NCBI GenBank assembly: GCA_964396535.1
Contig: CAYNFT010000001.1
Coordinates: 1 to 59,750 of the forward strand
DNA length: 59,750 bases
Direction of reading: 5' to 3'
DNA from: CAYNFT01 sp964396535
Lineage (GTDB): Bacteria > Chloroflexota > Dehalococcoidia > Dehalococcoidales > UBA2162
In this document: positions 12,297 through 20,827 of the stretch, piece by piece
Layout: each line of letters begins with the position of its first letter
Numbering within the stretch: the first letter of the stretch is position 1
Notes under the pieces: generated by a model
The model's database searches: none
The model's input: only the letters and a program-made list of their open reading frames with translations
Told to the model about the DNA's origin: nothing
Position numbers and translations under genes: made by a program

Positions 12297-12697
12297 TTAT
12301 CTTTTACCGGTAAGTGAGACCGCCATAACCAGATAAGGTTTGTCAATTCTCCTTGTTACTATGGGACAATGCGGCAGGCCTTTAGGAACCACGACCGCTG
12401 TTGGTTCGCTAAATACGTGTTTTTCTTCCTCCCCTCTGGACCTATGGAAAACTCGACTTCCGCCCCCAAATCACTTGGGTCTTCAGGGTCCGAGCCGATA
12501 AAATATATGGCTTCGTCGTAATCATGGACGTGCGGCTTCGTCGACAGACCGGTTATACTGGTCTCGAAGGCAAAGGCATAAATAATGGTGCAGTTGAAGC
12601 CATTTAGCTGTTCCGCACCAACCGACATTAATGCTCCTCTCTTTCCCTTCCTGAAGGGAAGCGTTACAACATTTTCCCCGTATTTTGTTTCCGCCAT
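12297..12697 (-). pseudogene. Cupin-domain protein with a one-base frameshift
   Basis: The start at 12697 has an AAGGAGGATA SD; an upstream in-frame ATG at 12766 lacks one. The protein reads MAETKYGENVV..., with the metal-binding cupin motif KPHVHDYDEAIYFIGSDPEDPSDLGAEVEFSIGPEG (two His, one Glu). At a run of four G the frame shifts. In the ORF as it stands it ends in unrelated residues. One base over, it continues EEEKHVFSEPTAVVVPKGLPHCPIV to a TAA at 12299-12297, which is the expected second cupin motif (PxGxxH). Adding one G restores the whole protein. Cupins bind metals; the ligand is unknown. Confidence 0.8.
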
Positions 12698-12737
12698 TTT
12701 TATATCCTCCTTCGTTAACACCATCATAATATAACCT

Positions 12738-12766
12738 ATTTTCAATTGGTAACCTAGCATTGTCAA
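12738..12766 (-). promoter_or_regulatory. Promoter of the cupin gene
   Basis: On the minus strand TTGACA (12766-12761), 17 bases, then GAAAAT (12743-12738). The block 12735-12773 is clearly similar to the first 38 bases of the window, so two leftward genes share a promoter type. Confidence 0.45.
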
Positions 12767-12793
12767 GCTAGCTTAATCTTTTTCAACAACTTC

Positions 12794-12822
12794 TTGACAA
12801 ATATCCACTTAGCAGCTATACT
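12794..12822 (+). promoter_or_regulatory. Promoter of the trp operon
   Basis: TTGACA (12794-12799), a 17-base spacer and TATACT (12817-12822). Transcription would begin near 12830, directly in front of the T-box leader. Confidence 0.75.
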
Positions 12823-12835
12823 TATGGTAACTTAA

Positions 12836-13200
12836 AAACTGAATAGGTAAAGGCTGGGAACGAGACTAGTATGCCCCCAGCGAGGCTCAGAGAACCGGGT
12901 AAGGGTCCCCAGAAAAATCTCAGATTTTTCTGGGTATCTAAGGTGTGAGCCGGTGCCAGACGCAGGGGTTGAATGGACTTGGGAGCTGCAAACCGAAAGG
13001 GGTTTTCCCCAGGTAGGCTTTGACGGAAAGGGCACCGTTAGCAGAGCCCAGGGTATCGCTTGAGTATATTTGAGCTGTACCTGAGAGAGATGGTTGCCAA
13101 TTTTAACTTAGTTCCTGAAAGAGGGACAAAGTTTAAAAAGGTAATCAATTAGGGTGGCACCGCGAAGGATAACCCCTCGCCCCTAGGGCGAGGGGTTTTT
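12836..13200 (+). promoter_or_regulatory. T-box riboswitch, tryptophan specifier
   Basis: The leader holds the defining T-box sequence AGGGTGGCACCGCG at 13151-13164, directly followed by a rho-independent terminator. Stem I is visible from the GAACGAGACTAGTA region, including the AGTA of the specifier-loop turn at 12868-12871. On the far side GAATGGAC places a TGG (Trp) specifier codon at 12974-12976. Uncharged tRNA-Trp would pair here and with the T-box bulge, favouring the antiterminator and switching on the trp genes that begin 25 bases later. The promoter sits just upstream. T-box control is established in Firmicutes and also known in Chloroflexota. Confidence 0.93.
13173..13200 (+). terminator. 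T-box-controlled intrinsic terminator
   Basis: CCCCTCGCCC (13173-13182) pairs with GGGCGAGGGG (13186-13195) across a three-base loop and is followed by TTTTT. Its 5' arm overlaps the bases that would form the antiterminator with the T-box. Confidence 0.92.
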
Positions 13201-13224
13201 GTTTACCAGATTGGCGGAGGTCAT

Positions 13225-14700
13225 ATGTATTATCCAACATTAGAAGAAGTTAAGAAGCTCAGCAAGGACGGTAATGTAGTACCTGTCTACCGTGAAATTG
13301 TTGCCGACCTGGAGACACCGGTGTCTGCCTTCCTGAAGATTAATAAGGGTGGCTACTCTTTCCTTCTGGAAAGTGTTGAGGGTGGTGAGAGGCTGGCTCG
13401 TTACAGTTTCATCGGCACTGAGCCGTATCGGGTGCTAACCACCAGAGGAGAGGATAATACTGACCCTCTCCCCCTCATTGCTGAGGAACTGAGCAGATAT
13501 AAGATAGTGCCGGTCGGCGAGCTGCCCAAGTTCTGCGGTGGTGCCGTAGGCTATCTCAGCTACGAAACGGTGACCCGCTTCGAGGAGTTGCCCTCTCCAG
13601 ACCGTGACCCGCTGGGCTTGCCCGAATCGCTATTTATGCTCGTGGATACGGTGCTTATCTTTGACCATGTTACCCACAAGATTAAGGTCTTGAGCCATGT
13701 CCACCTTGACGGAAATATAGAGGAAGCCTATCACAAAGCGGTGGATAAGATTGATAGGCTGGTATCTATGTTGAACCAGCCGCTTCAGCCCAGTAAGCAG
13801 ATGAACGGGGCTATCCCGGCAGTGAGTGAAACCAGGCCCTCCTCAAACTTTGCCAGAGAGGATTATGAAGCTGTTGTAACCAGGATAAAGCAGTATATCA
13901 CTGCCGGTGAAGTCATTCAGGTGGTGCCGTCACAGCGTCTGTCCCAGTCTACTAAGGCGGCTCCCTTTGACATCTATAGAGCCCTGCGTACTATCAATCC
14001 CTCCCCCTATATGTTCTACTTTGATTTTACCGACTTCCACATAATCGGGGCTTCTCCTGAGATTCTGGTGAGGGTGGAGGATGGTATAGTAACAACCCGT
14101 CCTCTGGCAGGCACCAGGCCGAGGGGGCAAAATCCGGCTGAAGACGTTATGCTGGAGCAGGAACTCCGAAGTGACGAAAAAGAGAGAGCCGAACACATTA
14201 TGCTGGTTGATTTAGGACGCAACGATATCGGGCGAGTGAGTGAGCCAGGCACGGTTGAAGTCAGTGAACTGATGGGGGTTGAGCGCTACTCCCACGTTAT
14301 GCACCTGGTTACCAATGTGCAGGGTAAGCTGCGGCGTGAGATGAATGCCTTTGATGCCCTGCAAGCCTGCTTTCCCGCCGGCACTGTTTCCGGGGCTCCG
14401 AAAATCCGGGCTATGGAAATAATCGCCGAGGTTGAGCCTGAAAAAAGGGGACCCTATGCTGGAGCCGCCGGCTACTTCTCCTTTTCGGGCAATATGGATA
14501 TGGCTATCGCCATAAGGACTATGGTGGTGACCAGGGGCGTTGCCTATACCCAGGCGGGCGGCGGCATTGTCTATGATAGTGTGCCTGAACGTGAATATGA
14601 GGAGACGATGAATAAGGCCAGAGCTCAACTTAACGCTATCAGCCAGGCTGAGATTTCCGGCTCTTTCGCACAGGGGGAAAATCATGCTGCTGCTGATTGA
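13225..14700 (+). CDS. trpE: Anthranilate synthase component I
   Basis: A 491-residue chorismate-utilising enzyme that makes anthranilate with ammonia from TrpG, the first committed step to tryptophan. The N-terminal LLES motif of the tryptophan feedback site is kept (YSFLLESVEGG), so allosteric inhibition is likely in addition to T-box control. The catalytic C-terminal half shows RPLAGTRPRG, DLGRNDIGRV and FPAGTVSGAPKIRAMEII. It begins after a GGCGGAGGT SD. The gene overlaps trpG by 17 bases, which suggests coupled translation of the two subunits. Confidence 0.97.
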   Translation: MYYPTLEEVKKLSKDGNVVPVYREIVADLETPVSAFLKINKGGYSFLLESVEGGERLARYSFIGTEPYRVLTTRGEDNTDPLPLIAEELSRYKIVPVGELPKFCGGAVGYLSYETVTRFEELPSPDRDPLGLPESLFMLVDTVLIFDHVTHKIKVLSHVHLDGNIEEAYHKAVDKIDRLVSMLNQPLQPSKQMNGAIPAVSETRPSSNFAREDYEAVVTRIKQYITAGEVIQVVPSQRLSQSTKAAPFDIYRALRTINPSPYMFYFDFTDFHIIGASPEILVRVEDGIVTTRPLAGTRPRGQNPAEDVMLEQELRSDEKERAEHIMLVDLGRNDIGRVSEPGTVEVSELMGVERYSHVMHLVTNVQGKLRREMNAFDALQACFPAGTVSGAPKIRAMEIIAEVEPEKRGPYAGAAGYFSFSGNMDMAIAIRTMVVTRGVAYTQAGGGIVYDSVPEREYEETMNKARAQLNAISQAEISGSFAQGENHAAAD

Positions 14701-15256
14701 TAACTACGATAGCTTTACATATAACCTCTTCCAGTACCTGAGTGAACTGGGGGAGGAAGTAGATGTGGTGCGCAATGATAAGACTACCCTTGAGGAAATT
14801 GAGAGGGCGAAACCCCGGCAGATAGTTATCTCCCCCGGCCCGTCAACCCCGTTACATGCCGGTATCTCAAACGATGTTATCAAGCATTTCGGTCCAACCC
14901 TGCCGATACTCGGTGTCTGCCTGGGACATCAGTGTATTGGTTATAGCTATGGTGGTACCATCGGGCAGGCTAAAGAAATAATGCACGGCAAGTCGTCCCT
15001 GATATATCATAATAGCCAGGGAGTGCTGACAGGTTTACCCAACCCCTTCTCCGCCATCCGCTACCACTCGCTGGTGGTAAAGAAAGACGGACTCCCGGAC
15101 TGCTTTGAGGTAACCGCCTGGACAGATGATAATGAAATTATGGGACTGAGACACCGCCAGTACCCGGTCGAGGGCGTCCAGTTTCACCCCGAATCCTTCA
15201 TGACTCAAGTGGGGAAAGATTTGTTAAGGAATTTCTTGAGCTTGAGCGGAAAATAG
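14684..15256 (+). CDS. trpG: Anthranilate synthase component II, glutamine amidotransferase
   Basis: A 190-residue class I glutaminase that supplies ammonia to TrpE. The nucleophile is Cys79 in GVCLGHQ, and the His-Glu pair is in VQFHPES near the C-terminus. It starts inside the last codons of trpE. No trpD fusion is present, unlike in enterics. Confidence 0.96.
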   Translation: MLLLIDNYDSFTYNLFQYLSELGEEVDVVRNDKTTLEEIERAKPRQIVISPGPSTPLHAGISNDVIKHFGPTLPILGVCLGHQCIGYSYGGTIGQAKEIMHGKSSLIYHNSQGVLTGLPNPFSAIRYHSLVVKKDGLPDCFEVTAWTDDNEIMGLRHRQYPVEGVQFHPESFMTQVGKDLLRNFLSLSGK

Positions 15257-15306
15257 AGGAGAGGTTAATAAAAACGCCCCTGTATGAATAAATGGGAGGA
15301 AGAAAA

Positions 15307-16320
15307 ATGATTAGAGAAGCTATTTCAACCTTAATATCTGGAAATTCGCTGACGATGGAGGAGGCGGCACAGGTTATGGAGGAGATAATGGGGGGGGGGG
15401 TAACTCCAGCCCAGTTTGGCGCCTTTGTCACCGCTCTCAGGCTCAAGGGAGAAACGGTTGAGGAAATCGCCGGGCTGGCCAGGACGATGAGGGCTAAAAC
15501 CATTCGAGTAATGACTGCCGACCCGGTGATTGATGTTGTCGGTACCGGCGGTGATGGTTCCAACACCTTTAATATCTCGACGGCGGCTGCCTTTGTTGTC
15601 GCTGGCGCTGGTCTCAGGGTAGCCAAGCATGGCAACCGTGCTATGAGCAGCCAGTGCGGCAGTGCCGACGTGCTGGAAGCCCTGGGTGTTAAGATTGAAC
15701 TTACTGCCGAGCAGGTGCAACGGTGCCTGGAGGAAGTGGGGATAGGCTTCATGTTTGCCCCGTCCTTTCATCCGGCGATGAAATACGCGGCTGCTCCTAG
15801 GCGCGAGATTGGTATTCGCACCGTGTTTAACATTCTCGGTCCACTGACCAACCCGGCTGATGCCAGGACTTATCTGCTGGGTGTTGCCGATGGGTCGCTG
15901 GTGGAGAAGCTGGCCCTGGTGCTGCAAAGTCTCGGCTGTCACCATGCCCTGGTAGTCCACGGTGAGGACGGCCTGGATGAAATCACCATTACCGGCAAAA
16001 CTCAGGTCTGTGAACTCAAGGAAGGTAGTACTAACAGCTATGCCGTCAGTCCCGAAGAATTCGGCTTATCCAGAGCCAGTCTGGACAGCCTCAAGGGTGG
16101 CACCGTTGATGAAAATGCAGCCCTGCTACGGTCAATTCTATCCGGTAACCCCGGCCCTCAACGAGACGCTGTGATAATGAATGCGGCGGCGGCTCTGGTC
16201 GCCGGTGATATGGCGCCATCACTTCAGCAAGGGTTGGGTCTGGCTCGAGATGCAATAGATAGTGGTCGAGCCCTGGCAAAACTGGAAAAACTGATTGAGT
16301 TCAGTCAAAGCTTCATTTAA
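15307..16320 (+). CDS. trpD: Anthranilate phosphoribosyltransferase
   Basis: About 337 residues. It transfers phosphoribose from PRPP to anthranilate. The signature VVGTGGDGSNTFNISTAAAFV is the PRPP-binding loop, and KHGNRAMSSQCGSADVLEALG follows. The SD GGGAGGA ends six bases before the ATG at 15307, so the in-frame ATG at 15292 is less likely. Unusual: an uninterrupted run of 11 G at 15390-15400 encodes part of IMGGGVTP, a site where replication slippage would break the frame. Confidence 0.96.
   Translation: MIREAISTLISGNSLTMEEAAQVMEEIMGGGVTPAQFGAFVTALRLKGETVEEIAGLARTMRAKTIRVMTADPVIDVVGTGGDGSNTFNISTAAAFVVAGAGLRVAKHGNRAMSSQCGSADVLEALGVKIELTAEQVQRCLEEVGIGFMFAPSFHPAMKYAAAPRREIGIRTVFNILGPLTNPADARTYLLGVADGSLVEKLALVLQSLGCHHALVVHGEDGLDEITITGKTQVCELKEGSTNSYAVSPEEFGLSRASLDSLKGGTVDENAALLRSILSGNPGPQRDAVIMNAAAALVAGDMAPSLQQGLGLARDAIDSGRALAKLEKLIEFSQSFI
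15390..15400 (+). other. G11 homopolymer inside trpD
   Basis: Eleven consecutive G fall about 28 codons into trpD. The encoded Gly-Gly-Gly could be written with other codons, so the run is not required by the protein. Runs of this length are prone to slippage in vivo and in sequencing. Confidence 0.85.
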
Positions 16321-16343
16321 TAAAAATTTAGACCGGGGGTTAA

Positions 16344-17120
16344 ATGATTTTAGACCAGATAGTGGCTGACAAATTACTGGAGATTGAGGTCAGAAAGCGT
16401 GACCTCCCTCTGGATGAGCTGCGAAAAACAGCAATGGAGCAATTGCCATCTCTCGACTTCGTTTTGGCTTTGCGTGGTGAGCGTGTTCAACTCATCGCCG
16501 AGGTTAAAAAAGCGTCGCCCTCAAGGGGTATTATCCGTTCCGATTTCAACCCGGTGGAGATAGCTCTAACCTACGCTGGCAACGGAGCCTCAGCCATATC
16601 AGTACTGACTGATTCAAAATACTTTCAGGGCAGTCTCGATTATCTTAAAAATATTAGGGATGCACTGGGAGATAAAAGGCTGCCCCTGCTGCGAAAGGAT
16701 TTCATCCTTGACCCATACCAGGTCTATGAATCAAGAGCTTATGGTGCCGATGCTCTATTGCTCATTATAGCCATTTTGACACCCGAAAAGGTGAAGGCTC
16801 TAATGGAATTGAGTCATCAACTGGGTATAAGCTGTCTGGTAGAAGTGCAAAACGAAGCCGAGCTTGAAATAGCTCTGAACAGCGGAGCCCGGGTCATCGG
16901 CATCAATAACCGTGACCTGAGCACCTTTGAAGTAGACCTGACCACAACCCAGCGGTTAAGGCTGCTTATCCCGAAGGATAGAATAGTAGTCAGTGAAAGT
17001 GGTATAAAAGACCGTGGCGATATAGAAAAGCTGGGTAACTGGGGCGTTGACGCTGTACTTATCGGCGAATCCCTGATGGCAGCAGACAATATTGCGGTCA
17101 AGATGAAGGAGTTTTTGTGA
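16344..17120 (+). CDS. trpC: Indole-3-glycerol phosphate synthase
   Basis: A 258-residue TIM barrel that closes the indole ring from carboxyphenylaminodeoxyribulose phosphate. Typical motifs are AEVKKASPSRGII (catalytic Lys region), LRKDFILDPYQVYESRAYGADALLLI, GINNRDL and VSESGI. The length is normal. Its TGA overlaps the GTG start of trpF by four bases. Confidence 0.97.
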   Translation: MILDQIVADKLLEIEVRKRDLPLDELRKTAMEQLPSLDFVLALRGERVQLIAEVKKASPSRGIIRSDFNPVEIALTYAGNGASAISVLTDSKYFQGSLDYLKNIRDALGDKRLPLLRKDFILDPYQVYESRAYGADALLLIIAILTPEKVKALMELSHQLGISCLVEVQNEAELEIALNSGARVIGINNRDLSTFEVDLTTTQRLRLLIPKDRIVVSESGIKDRGDIEKLGNWGVDAVLIGESLMAADNIAVKMKEFL

Positions 17121-17773
17121 CCAAGGTTAAGATTTGCGGTTTATCTGAGGTGGAGCATGCCCTGGCGGCTGGTGAAGCAGGCGCCGATTTCGTGGGAATG
17201 GTCTTCACCACCAGCCGGCGTCAGGTTTCTATAAAACAAGCATCGAAGATAGCGGAAGCTGTCCATAGCTTGAAAAGTCGGCCGGCGGTGGTTGGTGTTT
17301 TTGTTAATTTAACGGCTAAGGAGGTCAATCACATTGCTGACAATTGCCGATTGGACTGGGTGCAGCTCAGCGGCGATGAAACCTGGCAGTATTGCCGGGA
17401 GATTGAGAAGCCAGTCATCAAGGTTATCCATGTTAGTGAAGGTCAGAAAGCTGAAGATATAATCTCTGAAATTGAAAAAGGCTACGAGCTGTCTCTGAGG
17501 CAGGAGTGTATCTGTCTTCTGGACACACAGGCCGTAGATGCTTATGGCGGGACAGGGCAGGCGTTTGAGTGGCAATTAGCCAAGGAGGTATCAAATAGAT
17601 TTCCAGTGATGGTTGCTGGCGGACTTACCCCGGATAACATTGGGCAACTGGTTAAGGAGGTTAAGCCCTGGGGAGTTGATGTCTCTAGCGGAGTAGAGAG
17701 CGATGGACACAAAGATACTGTAAAGATAAAAGATTTTATTGAAGCAGTGCGAAAAGCCAGCGCGGAGGTATAA
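17117..17773 (+). CDS. trpF: Phosphoribosylanthranilate isomerase
   Basis: A 218-residue TIM-barrel isomerase. It starts with GTG (17117) overlapping the trpC stop. KICGL holds the catalytic Cys, and LLDTQAVDAYGGTGQAFEW holds the catalytic Asp. GGLTPDNI and GVDVSSGVES form the phosphate site. It is a separate gene and not fused to trpC. Confidence 0.96.
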   Translation: MTKVKICGLSEVEHALAAGEAGADFVGMVFTTSRRQVSIKQASKIAEAVHSLKSRPAVVGVFVNLTAKEVNHIADNCRLDWVQLSGDETWQYCREIEKPVIKVIHVSEGQKAEDIISEIEKGYELSLRQECICLLDTQAVDAYGGTGQAFEWQLAKEVSNRFPVMVAGGLTPDNIGQLVKEVKPWGVDVSSGVESDGHKDTVKIKDFIEAVRKASAEV

Positions 17774-17775
17774 GT

Positions 17776-18321
17776 ATGAATGTGTTGCCACCAGATCTTG
17801 AAAGGCTAATTGAAGTTATTGTTAAACTCAAAGAACAAATGGGGAAAGAGAAATATCGTCACGACTTACTAAATAACGAGTTACTAACACGCTATGTTCT
17901 TATTGACCCTCTGTTGAGAGCACTCGACTGGGATACGGGAAACCCTAAAGAAGTATGGGTTGAGTACAGAGTAACAGCCAAGAGGAGGAAGAGGGCTGAT
18001 TATGTTCTTTTCAGAGGTAAAGAAGCGGTTGCCTTGATTGAGGCTAAGAAGTTTGGCTGGCGTGGAGGAAAGGAATCCCCAATAATAAGAGCAGCTCGTC
18101 AAGTCTCTGGCTATCAAGTCTCAATGTCAAGCGTGCCTTTGGGAATAGTTACAGATGGGGGAGGATGGTGGGTTTACAAACTTCCTACGACTGGTCATCT
18201 TGAGGATAGACTTCTCATGTTTGATTTTAAGTGGGAATCATCAGAGATAGCCAGAGAGGCTCTGAAACTTGCGTCTACCAGAATTACAAGTTTAGTTAGA
18301 AAGGCGAGGGTAGGGAGGTAA
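17776..18321 (+). CDS. HsdR-N-like nuclease-domain protein inside the trp operon
   Basis: A 181-residue protein with no role in tryptophan synthesis that I recognise. The middle reads RADYVLFRGKEAVALIEAKK, a D...ExK arrangement of the PD-(D/E)XK nuclease fold as in the N-terminal domain of type I restriction subunit HsdR and related stand-alone proteins. LLRALDWD precedes it, and VPLGIVTDGGGWWVYKL follows. No helicase, HsdM or HsdS is nearby. It starts two bases after trpF and ends five bases before trpB, so it must share the trp transcript. Its base use looks more A/T-rich than its neighbours, consistent with an acquired gene. Confidence 0.75.
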   Translation: MNVLPPDLERLIEVIVKLKEQMGKEKYRHDLLNNELLTRYVLIDPLLRALDWDTGNPKEVWVEYRVTAKRRKRADYVLFRGKEAVALIEAKKFGWRGGKESPIIRAARQVSGYQVSMSSVPLGIVTDGGGWWVYKLPTTGHLEDRLLMFDFKWESSEIAREALKLASTRITSLVRKARVGR

Positions 18322-18326
18322 AAAAA

Positions 18327-19514
18327 TTGCTACCGGATAACAGAGGGTATTTTGGAGACTACGGGGGGCAGTTTGTCCCGGAGACTTTGATGCCAGTCCT
18401 GGATGAGCTGGCGACAGCATACGAAGGAGCGAAGGCTGATGCCACTTTCTGGGCTGAGTTCGATTCGCTCTCCCGTGACTATTCAGGAAGACCGACGCCC
18501 CTTTACCTGGCAGAGAAGCTGACCCTACACTGTGGTGGTGCTCAGCTTTTTCTCAAGCGGGAGGACCTGGCTCATACCGGAGCCCATAAGATTAACAACG
18601 CTCTGGGGCAGGGTCTTCTTGCCCTGAGAATGGGCAAGCGAAGGATAATCGCTGAGACCGGAGCCGGGCAGCATGGGGTGGCTACCGCTGCCGTATGCGC
18701 CATGCTTGGACTGGAGTGTATTGTTTACATGGGCGAGGTGGACGTAAGACGTCAGTCGCTTAACGTCTTCCGCATGAAGCTGATGGGTGCCGAAGTAAGG
18801 CCGGTGTCCGGGGGCAGCCGAACGCTGAAGGACGCCATCAACGAGGCGATAAGAGACTGGGTGACCAATGCCAGGGATACGTATTACCTTCTCGGCTCAG
18901 TGGTTGGGCCCTATCCCTATCCCCCTATGGTACGAGATTTCCAGTCGGTAATTGGCAAGGAAACTAGGCAGCAAATTCTCGATAAATCGGGCCGCCTACC
19001 CGACTATATAGTTGCCTGCGTCGGTGGTGGCAGCAATGCCATCGGTATCTTCTATCCTTTTATAGATGATAAGGACGTTAAACTTATCGGGGTGGAGGCA
19101 GCCGGGAGGGGGCTTGACACCGGCGAGCATGCCGCTTCACTGGCGGCAGGACGAGTAGGAGTACTCCATGGTGCCAAATCCTACGTTCTTCAGGACGGCG
19201 AGGGGCAGATTAGAGAGACACACAGCGTCTCTGCTGGGCTGGACTATCCGGGTGTCGGTCCTGAGCACAGCTACCTCAAGGACACCGGACGTGCCACCTA
19301 TTTCGCCGTAAGCGATGATGAAGCGCTTGAGGGCTTTCAGCTACTCTGTCATACTGAGGGCATTACCCCAGCCCTTGAACCGTCTCACGCTATATTCTAT
19401 GCTGCCAGGTTGGCAGGTTCCTTAGATAAGGAGAAAATCGTTGTAATCAACCTCTCCGGACGAGGAGATAAAGACATGGATATTGTAGCTGAAGCACTGG
19501 GGGTGAAACCTTGA
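18327..19514 (+). CDS. trpB: Tryptophan synthase beta chain
   Basis: A 395-residue PLP enzyme joining indole and serine. It starts at TTG (18327) after an AGGGAGGT SD. The PLP lysine is K88 in HTGAHKINN. The phosphate cup GGGSNAIG and the C-terminal NLSGRGDKD are intact. This is the TrpB1 type that pairs with TrpA. It overlaps trpA by four bases. Confidence 0.97.
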   Translation: MLPDNRGYFGDYGGQFVPETLMPVLDELATAYEGAKADATFWAEFDSLSRDYSGRPTPLYLAEKLTLHCGGAQLFLKREDLAHTGAHKINNALGQGLLALRMGKRRIIAETGAGQHGVATAAVCAMLGLECIVYMGEVDVRRQSLNVFRMKLMGAEVRPVSGGSRTLKDAINEAIRDWVTNARDTYYLLGSVVGPYPYPPMVRDFQSVIGKETRQQILDKSGRLPDYIVACVGGGSNAIGIFYPFIDDKDVKLIGVEAAGRGLDTGEHAASLAAGRVGVLHGAKSYVLQDGEGQIRETHSVSAGLDYPGVGPEHSYLKDTGRATYFAVSDDEALEGFQLLCHTEGITPALEPSHAIFYAARLAGSLDKEKIVVINLSGRGDKDMDIVAEALGVKP

Positions 19515-20299
19515 GCCATATTGATGCTGTCTTCAAACAGCCGGGACACACTGCTTTTATCCCGTATGTTACCGTAGGTTATCCAAGCATTGAGGCTACC
19601 TTGAAGGTGGTTCCTCTTCTTGCCAGCAGCGGTTGCGATATAGTGGAGCTTGGGATACCCTTCTCCGACCCATTGGCCGATGGCGTCACCATACAAAAGG
19701 CGAGTTTTCACGCTTTGCAGAATGGTATTACGCCTAAAATTTGTCTAAAAGTAGCAAAAGAATTGAGCCAAAAGGTTAATATACCGCTGGTGTTTATGAC
19801 CTACTTTAATCCGGTCTTCAGCTATGGTCTTGAAGAATTCTGTAGCGCCTGTGCCAAGTCTGGTATTGGTGGCCTAATCATACCTGACCTGACTCCGGAG
19901 GAAGGCTCAGGGCTGGAAACCATCGCTCTGAAGCAAGGGCTCGACCTCATTTATCTTCTGGCTCCGACCAGTACTGAAGCGCGTGTCAGGCTAGTGGCAG
20001 AGAGGTCCCGGGGATTTATATACCTAGTTTCAGTGACCGGGGTTACCGGCGCCAGGGATAGACTGCCTGCTGACCTGGAGGCATTTGTTGGCAGGGTGAG
20101 GCAAGCGGTCAGTAAGCCGCTTTGTGTTGGCTTCGGGATATCTACTCTAGAGCAGGCAAGCCAGGTAGCCCGCATAGCTGACGGGGTGATAGTGGGCAGC
20201 CGAATAGTTCAGCTTATGGAGGCTGACGAATCAATGGGAAAGGTGGCGGATTTCGCCAAAGAATTAAGGCATGTCCTTAACCAGCCAGGCGGGATTTAG
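19511..20299 (+). CDS. trpA: Tryptophan synthase alpha chain
   Basis: A 262-residue TIM barrel that releases indole from indole-glycerol phosphate and channels it to TrpB. The catalytic residues Glu46 (VELGIPFSDP) and Asp57 (DPLADG) are present. It starts with TTG overlapping the trpB stop. Last gene of the operon. Confidence 0.97.
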   Translation: MSHIDAVFKQPGHTAFIPYVTVGYPSIEATLKVVPLLASSGCDIVELGIPFSDPLADGVTIQKASFHALQNGITPKICLKVAKELSQKVNIPLVFMTYFNPVFSYGLEEFCSACAKSGIGGLIIPDLTPEEGSGLETIALKQGLDLIYLLAPTSTEARVRLVAERSRGFIYLVSVTGVTGARDRLPADLEAFVGRVRQAVSKPLCVGFGISTLEQASQVARIADGVIVGSRIVQLMEADESMGKVADFAKELRHVLNQPGGI

Positions 20300-20380
20300 A
20301 TTTACTAACCGGAAGAGCTTTCACCCGGATTCGATTTCCAACTGACACCAATTCATCACTTCATGCCTGGGTAATAACAG

Positions 20381-20416
20381 AAGGTTGGATATACGTATGT
20401 ACGTATATCCAACCTT
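20381..20416 (+). terminator. Long perfect palindrome after trpA
   Basis: AAGGTTGGATATACGTA pairs with its exact complement across two bases, a 17-bp perfect inverted repeat. It lies 80 bases after trpA and 30 bases from the 3' end of the convergent DUF5679 gene. It could end both transcripts, although no long T-run follows on the plus strand. A protein-binding palindrome is the alternative. Confidence 0.55.
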
Positions 20417-20447
20417 ACTTAGACCACAGATGTTTATGATATCGGCT

Positions 20448-20588
20448 TTAGCTCTTCCCGATTCTGAACATCTTAGTACCGCATGTTGGACAGGTCCCCT
20501 GAGTAGCCGGCTTGCCATTCTTCATGGTTATAGCCTTGGGGTCCCTCATTTCCTTTTTGGCTCGGCACTTCACACAGTATGCTTCCAT
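20448..20588 (-). CDS. DUF5679 zinc-ribbon-like micro-protein
   Basis: A 46-residue protein with two cysteine pairs, CVKC near the start and CPTC near the end, enough to hold one zinc ion. The middle is basic (RAKKEM...KNGKPA), and the end reads MFRIGKS. The pattern matches DUF5679, a very small family of unknown role common in Chloroflexota and archaea. GGGAGG ends seven bases before the ATG. It points against trpA. Confidence 0.85.
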   Translation of the reverse strand: MEAYCVKCRAKKEMRDPKAITMKNGKPATQGTCPTCGTKMFRIGKS

Positions 20589-20760
20589 CAGCCTACCTCC
20601 CTTTTTGGTTAGAAAGCATAAACCATTTCATCCTATAATGTCAAGAGCCAGATAAAAATATTGTAGTTTTTTGGGAAGCAAACTTCCCTTGTAATGCCAT
20701 GGTTCTTAAGCTAAAATAGCGGATATGTTGTTACTAATCATATGAACAAGAGCAGGTTAT

Positions 20761-20790
20761 TTGACATTATCGTATTAGTGTGGTTAAAAT
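20761..20790 (+). promoter_or_regulatory. Promoter of the FtsZ-like gene
   Basis: TTGACA at 20761-20766 and TAAAAT at 20785-20790, with an 18-base spacer, 38 bases before the start codon. Confidence 0.5.
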
Positions 20791-20827
20791 GGCATAACAA
20801 CTCATATATCTAGTATCGAGGTGGGAA

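Noticed and set aside
17776..18321. The nuclease-like ORF as part of a complete type I restriction system
   Set aside because: No helicase part, HsdM or HsdS is near. The methyltransferase at 50.6 kb is a beta-class solitary enzyme 32 kb away.
20381..20416. 17-bp perfect palindrome as a phage or integron attachment site
   Set aside because: There is no integrase, tRNA overlap or direct-repeat partner. Its place between two convergent gene ends fits a terminator or structural hairpin.
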